64,000 nucleotides of DNA from Acridotheres tristis (lineage: Eukaryota > Chordata > Aves > Passeriformes > Sturnidae). Numbering within the stretch: position 1 is the first letter of the stretch; each line of letters begins with the position of its first letter. The stretch lies in contig CM072888.1 in the NCBI GenBank assembly GCA_037013685.1, positions 4,197,034-4,261,033 of the forward strand, in the 5' to 3' direction. The notes beneath the pieces were generated by a model, which saw only the letters and a list, made by a program, of their open reading frames with translations, had not been told where the DNA came from and searched no databases. Positions 1-56,479 of this stretch are shown here, in pieces. Both the position numbers and the translations under genes were made by a program.

Positions 1-3000
1 TCAAGTTCTTCTGGGAGATGATGTGGGATCCAAGGTTAAGTGAGATGGAACAACTCAGGCATTAAAGCAATAAAGAGAATAAGCTGTGTGGTTATTGAAT
101 TCCTGCTCTCAGTCTCTGGGAACCATCAGGTCTCCATATAGTGCTGAATCCTGCCAGGATTCCCCAGCATTGAGCATACACCTAACACAGGGCACTATCA
201 GTCAGTGCTGGCTATGTCCCAGTGTCTCCCTGCAGGTCCACAGACCCCAGTGGGCCAAAGATGGGCTTCTTTCATTTTGCAGTCTCCTCCCATCAGATTT
301 CCTAGAAAAGGCAGTGCTATTTCCATGATTGTTCAACAAATTACCTGAATTGATCTATGACAAAAAAAACATTACCATCTAGACCAAAAAGTTCATGTCA
401 CAGGGAGCTTTGCTGACCTGACTAAAGACTTGGTGGAGCAGGGTCTGCATTTTTAAGGGAAATGTATGAAAAAGCCATGTGAAAAGCAGGTTTCTGCAAC
501 AACCCCTTAATTAGTTTTGCATTGTGGTTAACACAAACCACATTGCTGTGAGTTCTCCAAGAGCAGCCTTTGTGTGTGGAGGTTGTTCCCCACAAAGTGC
601 AAAGTGAAGCAAACGATGTGCACATCTTAAACACCTACAAATTGTTCACTGCTGCAAACTGCACCAGGTGGACTCGCTCCCTTTTACCATCCTGGTCTTC
701 AGCTATCTGAAGAAGTGACTTAATAACGACCAAATGAATCATGGATATCAGGATTCCATTTTGGACAAAGAGCCATTTTTAACTCTGGGAAGCTGGAGTC
801 ACAAACCTGACCTGTATTATCTTTCCCCAAGGTTATATTTGGCTGTTATATATTTCATATTTGTATTATCCTCTGTGGCAAAAAAGGGTGTATCTAACAT
901 CCCCCTGGCACTTGTATTGAAATTCACATATGTAGTGCATGAAGCACATCCAAAGCTCTCTTTGATCTGATTTTAGATCCCTTCCATCTGTATATTCCAG
1001 TGACTTCAGCAGACACAACTGATTCACACCAGCCTCCTCTCCTCTGAGTGAAGCTGCCCTCCATTCACACTCTGTCTCTTTCAGGAAAATCAGTAGTGCT
1101 GTCCAGAGTAAAACGTGGCCCTCAGTTTATCTCCAGAGAAAAATACTTTTCTTTGGTTGGTTTTGAAGACCTCGTCCTCACAGATGAATTTCTTCAAAAC
1201 AAAACATTATGTGTTTTTCATTTTCTCTCTGCCCCTTCTCCCCCTCGTGTCAAATTTCCATTGCACACTGCTTAGAGAAAGCAACACTTGTAACATGGAA
1301 AATATGATGTTTGCTTAGCATAACCATCACTGCTTTAAATGTGAGCAGAGGAAAAAATAGAAAGATAAAAACCATGGCAATATGTCTGAAAAAGTTAATG
1401 CCACCACAAAAGGGGACAACGCTGAGATGAGAAAAAAGCTGGACAGATTTAAAACATCAAGAAAAGACAAAAACCTGCTAATTGTCAACAAAACAGGAGC
1501 TCATTGGGAAGATGATCCAAGTCTGACTTCAGAGGAGTTCCCAAGTGCTGGTTCTATAAATCTTCTCTCTGTTGAAGAACAATCTGCCAGGCCATGGCTA
1601 TGGTGGCAGCCAAGCTGAAGGATTACATGTGTTTTCTCTTATTGACCATGGAAATGAGGAAGGCAGCAGGGAGAGCAGGAGAGACAGCACATGGCTGATA
1701 CTGCAGTGATTTAATATTTTAAGCATGCCAGGTAGGAATTTAAATATGTAGATCAAGATTTACACCCTCCCTGCCTCTGAACAAGCAAAGGCCAAGCAGA
1801 GCCCAGTGGTACTCTGCTCTAAGACTGACACATGCTGACCTAAAAGCCCCCAACTCTGATGGGTTTCACCATTAAAACTGAGAGAAATCAAACATTTTAA
1901 AAACCGTGTCAAATAAAACAGGGCCTGCACCACACACTTTTGTGTCTGTGGATGGCTGAACCACAAATCACACCTTGAATTGTGCTTTGCATTAGAAAGA
2001 CCTCACTCAGAATATGACAAAACTCAAGGACATTTGATGCACCTTCAACAGCTTGACCAAGTGTGCAGAGTGTCCTGCAAGCACAGGGAATACTCAAATG
2101 CAGAATATTTCATTTAAACTGCCAACTGTTGCTGCAGTTGCCTTAAGAAATACAAATACATTATGTACACCAAGTTGTGGACTGGTTGTTTCTGGAAACC
2201 TGGAAATGTTGGTTACACAGGTAAAACTTTGGTAGGAGTCTCTCCAACTGGCTTTCTAAATCTGATTTTAGAACTATTCCATCAGCTCAACAGTTACAGC
2301 AAGAAAAAGATAATTTAAACACTATTATTACCACATAAACATAGCTCAACATTAAAATAAGAGTTAAGAACACAACTGTCAACTTGACAGGTCTGCATTT
2401 TCAACACACTGAAAACTGAAGCTTGAGAGAAGTTCAGAGAAAAAAGGAAAAGCTTATCAGGTTTTGTATTACATGTAAATATTTACACTTGTGAAATGAA
2501 TGTGAAAATTGACAGACATGAATAATGGTGATGCTACAGGACACACACAAAAAATAAATAAATAATCCTTTTCTTTTAATTATTCTAAAACAAGCCTTCC
2601 TTTGCTCCCAGAAAAATCTTAAAATGTCTATTGATGAGATACTGATACAGTAACATCATCTGCTTTCAAACAGCATTTTATGTGAGAATTCTGAAAATAT
2701 CAGTATTACTCTTACTACATATGATTTAAGGGGCTTGCATTATCACCTGAACAGAGGGTTAATAAAATGACTGTTTTGGGGAAAAAAAAAAAAAATATAT
2801 CAGGCAAATGAAAAAAGGTGGCTTAGAATGAACAAACATGACCAAGCAGATAATATTAAAATACACCAGTCATATCTGCAGCTACCAGGAGCTCGTTACT
2901 CTCAAAGAGAAATCTGGAAATTCTACAGCTTTGCCAACCTGAAAACGCAGGAATTCTGCTTAAAATCACAAATAGCCCAAGTTAAAGGACTCCAGTTTTG

Positions 3001-6000
3001 TATCTAAGTGTGAAAAAAAATTTCAAGAACTAACAAGATGGTCTCTCAGTAACTGGAAAGTTTCTGCTGGCTACAGCAAGTGGCTGACCCAGAGACAGAG
3101 GCCTCCTTAAATTACTAACATAACATTGACACTGGAAGACAAAGAGAAATGAGAATTTACAACTCCATACAAGTAGTAGGGATTTGAAACTTAAACCTCA
3201 ATTAAAAAAATCATATTACAAGAACATGTTTCTTCTGCAGAAAAGTAAAATCCTTTAAAAAAATATGTCCAGCCATCAGGGCAGGCCAAGATTTTCCTGT
3301 TAAAACAACTGTGAAATAATTCTGGCATATTTAAACAAAAATGTGACTTTTATTCAAAATGACTAATGTTTTTATTAGAACAGGTTTCAATTAATTCAAT
3401 TTTAGGAGTATTTAAAAAAATCATCTTTTTTGCAATAAAATTTATAACTAAAACAAAAGAATGCATCTTCTCTGAAAGGCCTGCCAGGAAAAAAAGTGCA
3501 TTTCTTAAAAAGATCCAGTAATGCAATTCCTTGGGCTTTACCATATCATTAACTTCCCATGTTCCATGGTAGTCCTGCCTATTTGCTGCCCATAAACTGA
3601 AAAGTTTTTAATTCTTTGTGGTTTTTTTAACTGCTGAGGTAAATTCTGCCCCTTAAATTTAGTGAAGGAGGGTTTATTTAATCAGAATTAATGAAAATTC
3701 AATAGATGTTCACCTGCTCCTGGAAAATAACACTATCAATATAGAAAAAGTACATTTTTACTCTACAAGGAAGGGATGATCATCAGTCAACGTTACATTA
3801 AAAACGTGTGAAAATATAGGTGCAGTGGGATTCAAACCTTCCACATTGTGTGTGCAAACACAGATTCCAGAGGCAAGGAAACCACAGCCCTGGCAAAGTC
3901 ATCATCCTCAGGCAGATGTTTGGGAACTTACCCCTGTCTCACCAACAGGGAAATCCAGATAAAATCCAAGATGGAAAAACCCCTCCAAATACAATCAACA
4001 CATCATATTATTTCATTACTCACTGTCATGTGCACAGAAGTCTGTATTTAACACACAAAGGAATTGGTTTTTTGACAATAGCTTTCTAAAACATATGCTC
4101 CTTTCTCAAACTTTAAGCTCAAATATTTCCTGGGAAACACAGGAGAAGTGAAATTATTGTCCTTGCATTATTTCTCATTTACTATTATCTTAATATTGCT
4201 CTGAGTTCAAAAAGAGGGAGAAGTGTAAAGTTCCAAATGTGTGCCTTGGAAAGTTTGCTTAACTCAGGATTTTGTCTTGTTCAGGGAACAAAAACAATGC
4301 CTGGAAGAGTCCTCTACAGAAGGCTGCCTCACTTCTATATCACCATTATGAAATTCATAAATAAAACTCGAAATTATTTCAAGGTTGGTTAATTTCCACA
4401 CATACTGTGGTTTTAAACCTATTTAAATATTAATGTGTTTTAAAATAGTAGGCACTTCTGCATGGAACAAAAATGATACACTGAAATGTCTCTATTTTTA
4501 AATTACCTCAGAAATGTACCTCATTTAAGCACAGGCTGGCAGCTTCCACCCACTGGAACTCAAGATTTTTAAACATGCTATAAAAATTAAATGTATCTGT
4601 TATATGTAAATATGAAATATTCAAATCAAGTGATGAAAAGTCATTTTCAAATAGCTTCAACTCTTTCTGTTTTCCATCACTGAATCCAACTGCAATAAAA
4701 TCACCATTCTCAGAAATAATGAAAACATCAGTTTAACATGACAACAACTCTGGGCACCTATCAATGGCCATATTTCCAAGCATTACCAATTCTATTGCTT
4801 TAACATACAATAATTTTCCCACATGTTTAAGCTCAAACTTTGCAATGTTAAGTCAGGCACTGAATAAAGCCTCAGGAAAGAGCTGGAGTTTGCTGCAGTG
4901 TGAGGGTTGGAAATGTGCATGTAACTCTCTCAAAGCTGATATGGTCTGTAAACTCATTTCATCAACAACTTCAGTAAGTTCCTCATTTATGTTTTCCTAG
5001 GCTGTGATATTTCTCCTTAAGGAAAAAAAACCCAAACCCATCAAACCATAAAGCAAACACATGTACTTTCATAGAAACAAATCAGTGCTCAGGTGACATT
5101 TTAATGTCAGGTGGGTGGTGTTTGTCCCCTGCCCTGGCCAGCGGGGGTTTGGCCTTACCTTCTCTGTTGACTCCAGAGCTGGAGCTGACACCTGTGGCCA
5201 CCCAGGCTGTGCTCACTTTAGCAGCTGCCAGACCTTAATCAACTTTCTGCAATGATTTTTCCAGCAGCTTTCCCTGATCCCCAGCATCAGGTCTGGCATA
5301 ATACACTGAGATTTAATCTCTACTGTCTTTGGTGAAGACACAGTATCACTTTTAAGCTACTTCACAAACTTTCTGGCCAGAAGACCAGATTCTTTTTTTC
5401 AAGATATTTATGAGAATAGCCCTTGCAGAAGGGTGCTATAATTGTGTTTATTTCTACATTGCTAGGCTCAGCTGATACAGAAATACCTTATTTTTTCAAT
5501 AATGATTTTGCATGCAACAAGGAATTTCAAATAAAATGTTATGTGTAGGAAAGGGTAAGAAAAGCAAGAGCCTCACATTATTTTGAAAAGTCAAAACACG
5601 GGATGACTGAAAAGAGAAATATCAAGTGTGACTTCCTGGTTATCCTTGTTCTCAGAACTGACAGAAGGACTCAAACCTTTGGCAAACAAAGTGCATTTTT
5701 TATTTCCTCATCTTTAGTTCACCTCTGTTTAAATAGCCTAAGAACACAGAACGAGTCCTAGTGCATGATCATTGTGCTCAGGGGTCTCACTCTCTCTGCA
5801 CACGTTTCTTTCTTCCCTGGAGAAGTGTGTACAAGGTGCAGTTAGAACACAAGTCCTTCAGAATCAGGATTCAAATCAAGCCCTCACTCCAAGAAAGGCA
5901 CACCTGAGCAGTTGAGCAGCTGTTTTCTCTCTGTTCAAATGGGGCTGCTTTGGTTCCTGTACCCTGCAATCCTCACAAGCATCAACCTCCTACTAAGATT

Positions 6001-8021
6001 AAATAAAACTTCACAATCTTGCCAAGCACACAAGAGTTCTTGTAAATAATGGTGTCTTCCCCGTTTACCTCACAGTATTGTTCTTCCTCCACTTCCTTTC
6101 CAATTCCTTTCACCACTCTGTTCTTTCACATCAGCTAAAATACATATTCATTCCCTTGGACCTGCACTAATATTTACTCACCTGAACAATAAAGTAGCAG
6201 CTTATCATCCTACAGTACTTCATGGGTAATGTTCTGCAGAACAGAGTCAGGCATAATTCCTCCTTCTGGCTTGAAAATCCATGGAAGTCAGTAATAAACT
6301 TGGTTTTCTCTTCTCTTGTTTCTATTAATAATTCTAATTTTTTTCCCTCCTCCTACTAAGACCTCCTTTGATTTTTTTAGCTGTCCAGCTCTACTTAAAT
6401 ATTAAATAAGGTGAACTGTGTGGAAGAAGGAATGTTGGGACATTATAGCAACAGGCTTCAATTTAGAAATTACTATTAATGTAAATGTTATCAGTACTGA
6501 TTCTTGTTACCTCAAAGTAAAAAAATATTTACATGGAGATAAATGAACATGTAATGGCAATCAAATATGAATGAACCTTACTGTCAAGTTTTGGGATAGG
6601 AGCAGCATCACCACAAAAACAACCAAAATCTAATCAAGTCTAAAAAAACATGTCTGGCCTATTTTATTCCTACACTATAGCTGTGGGCATGACCAGCAGC
6701 CTGCTTGGCACCTTCACACACCAAAATAGAAAAACCTGAAATGTGACCTTCCAGATGTACATGATCAACACATCTCAAGTATATGGAAACACTCAGATCA
6801 CATTTGGTGTGAACTGAGTTCTTTGTACCTCTAAGGACAGTATTGGCCTCCAGGGTCCAGCAGAGCATTTCCTGAGACATTTTAAAACAAATTTTATTAT
6901 GTTCTTAGTGCAACACAAAGACTGTCTAAATACAGTGTCTACATATATTAAAAAGAAATATCCACTCCTTAAAATTTATTTTTCTAACTCCTCCCTTTCC
7001 TATCAGCTTAGAAGAAAACATCATTTGGTGTAAATCACTGTAGACTCTAAAAGCCTAATATTATTTTTTCCTCTATTTTTCTTTCACAGAGGCTGGGGGG
7101 AGTTTGTTGTTTTTACTCAAATTGTATGAAAAATCAAGAAAAAAAATTGAATTTGGCACTGTTTCAGACCTTGTTTACCCCCTCACAGTCATGCAAAACT
7201 TCGACAGGTCATGAAATTTCTCCTGGTGCAAACACAGTTAAGAGGGGACAGTAACAACAGCACAGAATTTATAGCACTTCTTAAAGTGATTTAACAGCTG
7301 GATAAAAAGGAGAAACAACTAACAGCATGGGACTAGCCTGTTCTCAAAAAACTACTGATTACTTGTATAGTTTGGGGTACAAAAGCTACAGCTTTATCTA
7401 GGACCTCATAGTTAATATGCTAAAGACCCTCTAAGAAGAGTAGAAATTTAAACAGTTTTTAATTTTTCTTATTTAGAAAGCAATTCTGCGTGCCCATTTG
7501 CATATGGAGACTACTAAGTTAAATGTCACCTTTCCTATTTTACAGTAGATGTAGAATTTTCTTGGTTTGGCCTCAACGAACTGTAACAGCTCCCAGGTCA
7601 AATAAAAAGTTATATAAAAATTGTTATCAGTTAATAAAGTACAGCCTCTAAAAATGCTCACAGTGACTGGACTTGACATGTCTAATAAGAATCAAAGAAC
7701 TGGATATTGAAGTTTCAGTAACAGTGAAGAACTGTTTACTCTGTAAACAACATTAATTTATATCCATAAATAACCATGGGTTAAATGAAGAGGTTAGTAG
7801 AGCTATTATTTCAACATAAAATAAACCAAACACAGAAAATATAGAAGGTAAGGGAGTTCTAATGAGAATTTCCAAATTAATGACTTGAATCTTTGCCTCT
7901 TATTTTGATAGGTATAAAACACCTCGGCTGGTAGAGCCTAATCTCTACACAAACAGCAATTAATTACTCTTCACAGACAATTCTCAAAAAGCACAAAAGC
8001 TCATCCTTGGGCGGGACTTAC
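1..8021 (-). other. Start of PRDM5 intron 14 (AT-rich, no exon found)
   Basis: AT-rich non-coding DNA beyond exon 14. I looked for minus-strand finger signatures (HTGEKP linkers, C-x2-C pairs in open frames) for the expected last exons and found none. It contains an A14 run at about 2782-2795 and no repeat family I can name. Confidence 0.8.
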
Positions 8022-49315
<41,294 letters not shown>

Positions 49316-49439
49316 TCAGCCCTTTTCCCTTAATGTGCCACCAATGCGTGAGGGCGGCTTCGCTTCGAAACCACGTAATGCTTCGCTTTAGGGGGGTGGT
49401 TTTGAGGGAACGCGGGTCTAAAGGCAGACACTGAGCATC

Positions 49440-49455
49440 CTTGCGAACGCGCAAG
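49440..49455. repeat. Short inverted repeat upstream of the promoter
   Basis: CTTGCG-AACG-CGCAAG is a perfect 6-bp inverted repeat with a 4-base spacer, containing three CpGs and lying about 430 bp upstream of the start codon. It is immediately followed by CATGGCG, a YY1-like core. Confidence 0.6.
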
Positions 49456-52400
49456 CATGGCGCTTTTTTTCCAAAAAAATAAATATTTTGTGTATTCTTA
49501 CGACATACCCAGTAAAGGCATGGTTTTCTGACTGAAACTACACGCAGTGTAGTCGAAAAGGGAGGAAAAGTTCTACTTCAACAGGTTACTAACATCACAC
49601 CAGTCCTCTTTCCCAAAACTGCAATATACATTATAAATTAACATTATAAACATGCGAAATATACAATGACCTTCTAGCAAGCTGAAAAGCTTTCTTGGGG
49701 ATTTTTGGGATTATCATTAACTCCGTACTCATTGTTACTCTCTAAACTGAAGTGGTGGTGCAGCTAGAAAAGGGATTTGGTTATATTCTGATCATGGAAT
49801 TAAAAATAAGTATGAAGGCATGTGAGGCAACCAGAAGGAAAAGGAAGAAAAGGGGAAAAAACTATTTATAGAAGTATTCTAAAATTGTGCTGCTAATAAT
49901 AGTAATTAAACTACTGGAGCGTAACAGCCTCCTTTCTCTCTACTACCTCTTTTTATGTTAACAGATGTATAAATAGTAGAGGTTAAATATTAAAAGCTTG
50001 TAGTTTTCCGTCAAAGTATTAGAAAAATTCTCTGTTGATGTCATTTGGAAGGAATTAAACAAATGTCCTGAATTTTAGCTACCACATGCCAAGGAACAGA
50101 TCATCATGAAAGTGCTTCGGATCAGTTGGATTCCTGCCCATCCATAGGTGGACATTTAGGGAAAAATTAAATTTAAAAAAAAAAAAATCAGGTCTAGCTG
50201 AACATGAAACTCCCCCTGACTATTTTTTGTTCCCTTATCTATTTGCACACAATGGCTTTTTGTGCTTAGCATTTACAGTGTCGTAGTTTAGGAATCATAA
50301 AGCTTTATGAGAAAAAAATATTTACAAAGGTGGTGTACATTTCCAGCAACACGCATGTCTAGACAGAAAAACTTACAAAATACTGCATAATATTCAATAT
50401 ATGAGCAAATGCTCTGGTAAATTTGATGAGGCCATTAATTTGACAAGAAAAAAGGATGAAAGGCTCCAACAACATGGTTAAAAGAATAATTTTGGGAATG
50501 AAAATGCCCCAAACCCACAGATTTCACACCTTGACTGATAGCCTGGACACTGCCACTAATTTAGTAATAAAAATGGAGCATCTAAATCTGTATAAGTAAG
50601 AATTCTACCATCTCAAAAACAAATAAATTGAACTGAGAGGAAATAAGTTGCCTGGGACAATTGCTTCAGTTTTACGACTTAAGAGCAAAATTTAACCATT
50701 CTTTTAATTAAGATCTAACTCTAAAGCTTCCACGTGCATAATCGAACATACTTAATATTTTTGGAGACCAGAACACTTCCTTGATTGAATGCCAGTCTTT
50801 CTTTATATATATCTGATTAAAATGCTGACATCGTTTTCCTTGTCTCTGACCTTTTCCAAAGGAATATTCTAAAATCATTTTACACTTTATTTTATATAAA
50901 CAGTATTTTTCTCTTCTGAAGAGGAAAAAGCCAGAAATCACTGTGAGGTCTCAATCATGAACCTTAAAAGATTTCTTCTACATGAAGGTAAAGGTAATAA
51001 TATAGCACAATTTGAATGCATTTGTGTCTTGGTTTTAAGCTCTTTCAGTACACAAGAACAACTGTTTTATTTTGTAAATTTCAGCCATTACTATTCCAAT
51101 GTGGAATGCAGTTACCTGTGTCTTACTCTGTTTAAACAAATCAGAATCACTGTACAAAACTGTCACTACTATGTGTATTGGTAGCGTGACATTGATCACA
51201 GATCCACAACTGCCTGTCCACCTGTAGCAAAATACCCCAAAATACCCTTTTTTTTCCCCATTTAATCAGCCATTAACCTTAAAGCTGTAACTCATTTGCA
51301 GTGCAGCACAAAGAAACTGTTGGCCCTCTGTTTCTGTGCTGCTCTATACAGAACGCCAGGGAGAAGCACGAGGACATCCAGCAGCCTTCAGATCTGAAGC
51401 CTTACACTGTCAAAATTCCTTCACATAACTTACTTGGAAAAGGAACAAAGTCTTTTCAGGTGGAGTCACAAAAGCTGCTGTGCCCCACGTGAATTTCCAT
51501 TCAGGAATCCACCTGTGGTGACAAATAAAATAATTGCAGGAGTTTTTGTCTGGAGGTACAGTACTTGTTGCTGCAGCTCCATACCAGAGGCACGGTGTGT
51601 TACTCCCCCGATCGAGGAGCAGCTAATTAAGTGTCATACTCACTATGTCACATTCTAACAAACAAAAGGATCTAAGACTGAAATGCTCTTCGAGATGCCA
51701 GAAATAAACATGCCAGCCCCTGAAGTGTCCAGCAGCTTAGAAGGAAAATGTGTTCTCCAGGAAGAAAGGGTGACTTTTCACTGCTAATCCCTTGTTTAGA
51801 TGATGTAGTATCATCTCTAAAACTTTTCAGGAATTTGACATTTCCATCCTCCATCCTCATGCTCTGCAGGCAGCTGGACAGAAATCAGAGAGGCTAATTG
51901 CTTTTTAAGCCTTTCAAGAGTTCCTTGCATCAAGCAGTATTAAAATATTAACTTTTGCAGCATCCATAGCAATGCCAGAATTAGATTCTGGCAGCTGACA
52001 CACCTGAGAAAGGGTGTTATTCATGATAATGGAATATCCTTCCCAGTTTGAACTGGTCCACAAAACATTTCTGCACTTCAGTTTAACCAATTTTGCAAGT
52101 ATGTTTTGAAAACTTCCTTCCTGAATCTATGAATCTCTTTTCCAACCCCATCCACTCCCTCTTAACCTGGTATGATCAGGAGCAGCTCTTTTAAAGCAAA
52201 TCTTTCCCTTGTGTGGATTGTACCTCACGTGCAGGACATGTACAGTACTGCCAGACTGTTCCCTCTCGGTTCATGTGTACCTGCACGTTTCAGGTGTGCA
52301 AACAACGCTCGGCTTTGGCCAGGAATGCAAAGGTTTCAGTCAGGTATTTCCCTGGAATTTGCCAAGCCCCTTTCTCTGCCTGGGTACAAAGTCCTTGGCT

Positions 52401-53588
52401 TCATTTGGGACCGTTCTTTTTTCACAGTGACTTCCCAGACCTTCCACACTGCAGTGCCTGGACCAGGATGGAAGCGGGGTCGGCACTGACTCGTTCTGCA
52501 CTGACAGTTTTCAGGAAGGAAAGGTTCCAGCTCGCCTCATGGCAGAGTCTGAGTGAAAACGGGAAGAGGAATGGCATAAAGACCTCTCAGGGTTGGGTTT
52601 TTTCCCTTTCCTCAGTTGTACAGGGTTCCACTTCAATGAACAGAAACTACCTGAGCTTGGTGAGAGCTGTGTTCACCTTCAGAGCCTGCCCTGCTTTGGG
52701 GACAATGGCACCCTTGCCACCAGGAATCACCAGGCACGGGGACTCTTAAGTACCTGGAACAAATTGTGTTGACATGGAGTCAACTTAAACCATATGTCAA
52801 ACTACCAACTCAGAACTCGATCTCTTTCATGTAAAACAATCCGCTTTCTGAAACAATTAAATGTGCCTGTTTAAAATATGACAAAAGGTCCCATCTACTC
52901 AGTGTCTCAGGGTCTTTCCCAGTTCTAACAGTGTTTGTTTTGTCTGTGTTTTCTGGTGCTCTGAAAAGCTTAAGTTGTTCTTTCCCTAATGCACTTTGAT
53001 TTGCTGAGAAAAATTGCTTTCAGAGCTATTTTTAAGGACTGCCCTTTTTTTGTGCGGTTTTTTTTTTTTCCCTGCACTGATTCTTTTGAAGTTTTTTGAA
53101 TTCAGCAAACACTGTAACAAAAAAATTACTTCCCTACCAAAATCTTTCTTCTAATCAATGCACAGTTGGCTTTTTGGGTTTTCTGTAAATTAATACAGAA
53201 TCCTTGTGCTGTGATATTCAAGCTCATGAAAAGATGTAAATTCTAAGATTAAACTTGTCTCATTCTTTGCTTACATGCAGAGTAGTTGCTGTCAAAATTT
53301 CTCTCTCGGACGTATGAAGTCCTAGAAGTTTGCGCCAAGATTTCAAAATTTGAATTTTTCTCCTTCCCCTTTGAATATACTAAAATTCAGACATGCATTT
53401 GTATTTACATTCCAAAGCTGATTGCATATTAAGTGTTCACTCGTATTGTTTGAGAGGGTTTTATACTATGGTTTAAATAATTTTTTTTTAAAAAGACAAA
53501 ACTTTAAATGAGTAGCAAATTAAGCCAGTAATTCAGGTTTCTTAGTGATGGAACTAAAAGGAGCACAATATAATGGGACGCCAGTAGA

Positions 53589-53603
53589 TTTTTTTTTTTT
53601 TTT
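53589..53603. repeat. T15 homopolymer
   Basis: An uninterrupted T run in intergenic DNA with no flanking element recognised. Confidence 0.85.
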
Positions 53604-55048
53604 GCTATCTCGCATGGAAACTTCACATAAGTTATAGAGGAAAGAAGTCTAAAAGGCAAGTAGAGAATGGTTAAATAATACTTATTTTAAAACATTTAGT
53701 ATAAACCATCTCCATTAATTTCTTCAGAGACAGCAACTGATAAACACTTTATGTAGAAGCAGATGAACTGGGCCACATCCTTGCACATCCTCAAAGTGCC
53801 TTCTTCAGCTCAGGAATATCTTATTTCAGCTTGAGAGTGACTTCCCTAATTGATGTCACCCCCCCTGTTTTTCCTGTCAGCCCCTTCAGGATCAACTCAG
53901 CCTTGCCTTCATTAATGCAAAGTGACTTCCCAGATCCAACCTCTCCCTGGTGAGCTACTTCCTTCAATCCTAACATTCCCACACATGCCCTGGTGCATGA
54001 AGGTTATACCTTCCCAGGCCCCATTTCCCATTACAGCCTGCTCTGGAGCTGATCCTGTGCTCCTTCAGGGAGCAGTAAGCCTTAATCCTGCCTGCTTCCT
54101 CTTGTACTTCCTACCTAATCATGAGAGGGATCTTCATGGAACAGGAGCTTCATCACCAAGCTAATTCCCGTGCTGTGCTCTCTGTTCTTATTTGTTGTAA
54201 ACACATGGAAATTAGGCTCCCTTTCAGTACCTGCTCTGTGCCAGTCATTTAACTCATTGTGGTTGGCAGTCCAGCCATACAACAAATTCTTTCTCAAACC
54301 TTGAAAGAGCTTTAATGCTGTGAAGTATTTTTCCACCATTCCTCAACAGGACATGAAGCTGGAACACCATGTTGGGTTTTCCTGCAGCAGGAAGACAGCT
54401 GACTACTATGAAGTCACAGTGGTTTGCTGAGATTATTTTAGCAGATGGATGACAACTCCCATGACTGACCTCTACCTTTCATGTCTGCCAGGTGCTGTTG
54501 GATATTCCTATTTTCATTTCTCCATGAATCTCCACTACATTGAGTATCATTAAGCTGCTTGACTGAATGTTTTTGAATCCTTGGAGAATGGCTACATACA
54601 CACAGAAGGTATTTCTCAGAACTGCCAGCTATGGAAAACTCATTTTGCCGTTCTGAGCACACATTTTCACAATCCTTTGCTCAGAGACTTGCCTCAGGTC
54701 ATCTTTCACATAATTTTTATGCACTTTGGCCTCACTGTCTTCTTCCCATTCACAGAAAAACAGCATTTGAGTTACCCTCTTTGCAACAGGGTGAGTGTCC
54801 ACTACTTTCTTACCTTTCAGTATTCAGCAGTGCCTTACCCACCAGTGGAGGGCTTAAATCCCCCAATTATCCACACTACAGATGTGTTCATTTCTTCCTG
54901 CACTGTGAGCTGGAGCAACTTGATTCCTCTGCTCAGGAAACCTGGTCTCAGAAGAGAACAGTTTGTTTTAAAGTCTACAAAAGCCCAAACCCTTAGGGCT
55001 GGACACAGGAGATTTGAAATGCAAGGGGAATTCCCACTGATACCAGGG

Positions 55049-55056
<8 letters not shown>

Positions 55057-55081
<25 letters not shown>
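55057..55081. repeat. T25 homopolymer
   Basis: The longest homopolymer in the window. It could be the reversed poly(A) tail of a retrotransposed sequence to its right, but I recognise no such sequence there. Confidence 0.85.
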
Positions 55082-56479
55082 GTAATGCTGTTGGATTTAT
55101 TTTTCTTTGCTGGGTTTTAGTTATTTTTAGAACAGCTGAAATCAACACACCATGTAATTTGACATCCACATTCTAAGAAGGAATAGCACACACCAAAGTC
55201 AGAGATACTGATTTAAGAATGGGCAAGCAGCTATGCTGAACACACCTTAATGCTTTCCTTGGTTCTCACTCTCCTGCCTACCTGCCCTCCACTGAAGTCA
55301 CTTTCTCAGTCAACACATTTCCCCCCAGGAAATACTTCCTTCCCAGGACCCTAATTCCAATTCCTCTGGAAGAATGGGAAATTCTTACTGCTTTAACACA
55401 GGCCTAGAGGACAGACACTTTAAATTGCTCTGTGGATCTTTGCTCCACTCCATCCAAATACATTTTCTGTTCTGAGAAAGAGAAGGCAGCTCTGAATATG
55501 AAAAATTTAAACTAATCTGGGAGTTTTCCACCTAGAGGCATCAGCAGAACTACCTTCAACAATACTTTGGGGCATGAGCTGCTTTATAAAGCTGAAGGGC
55601 TTGCATAATCAGGGGCACCACATGCATGTTTAGAATGAACTGATCCTAACAAAAACCAACCAACCAAAAAAATATATATAAAACAAAAACCAAAATTAAT
55701 TCCAAACACCACCATTTGTCAGGAATTAAGTTCTCATTAAACCATGCAGGATGAGCATTTGAAAAAGGCTTTTCTGTTGAATTTTCTGTTGAATTCTTCC
55801 ATTTAAAAAAACTCTTATCCTCATTATATTCTATCTGACACCAGGGGTACTCAGCAGCTCTGTCCCAAACATCAATATGTCTGAGTAGACGCTAAAAAAA
55901 TCTAAGAATCATCAAGTACAATGACTCTGGCTTAAATGATTTTTGGATATTATTGCCAAGGTCAGCGAGGATCAGCTGTAAATTTACTTATGCACATTAG
56001 AAAAACAAACAATAAAGGAAAAATGAAGAAAACCAATAGCTCTTTCAAAGGTTGTATTCTTACAAATACTTCATAGTGAAATTACTCTGTTTTGAAAGCA
56101 ATAGAAGATTACCCTCTTTCAGACAGAGCTTTCTATTTCAACTTTACAGGTCAGCTTCACAAAGCAGAGATGTCTGGAGACTGAAGTAATTGGGGAGAGG
56201 ATCTCACGTGTCCCTCTGTCAGGAACTGCCTTCACTGTTCACTTAGAGCAGAAGCTGATTCAAACCCTTGATACACTTGCACTTGGGGACAGAAGTTGAT
56301 TTTGAGAGCAGATTAAAGGCCACAAGGAGTTCTGTAAGTATCTGTAATCAGAGTAGGGCCAATGGAACAATGTTTGTGTCTGTATGTACAGAGTAATCAT
56401 TAGATTAATAAGCTTGTAAGTGTACTCTGAAAAGCAGCTTTCTGAAGAAAAGCAATAGCTATAAAAGACATCTGTAAGA

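Noticed and set aside
1..8021. Possible last PRDM5 exons (fingers 14-16) in the left end
   Set aside because: No minus-strand C-x2-C ... H-x3-H pattern or HTGEKP-type linker was found. The small open frames here have no finger signature.
52213..52749. A 178-codon plus-strand open frame, with two other overlapping frames open
   Set aside because: Several frames are open at once in a slightly GC-richer patch, the translation has no domain or recognisable family, and no promoter or splice context supports a gene.
54581..55120. A 179-codon plus-strand open frame
   Set aside because: It reads through the T25 homopolymer (a poly-Phe run) and has no homology I recognise. A second overlapping frame is also open.
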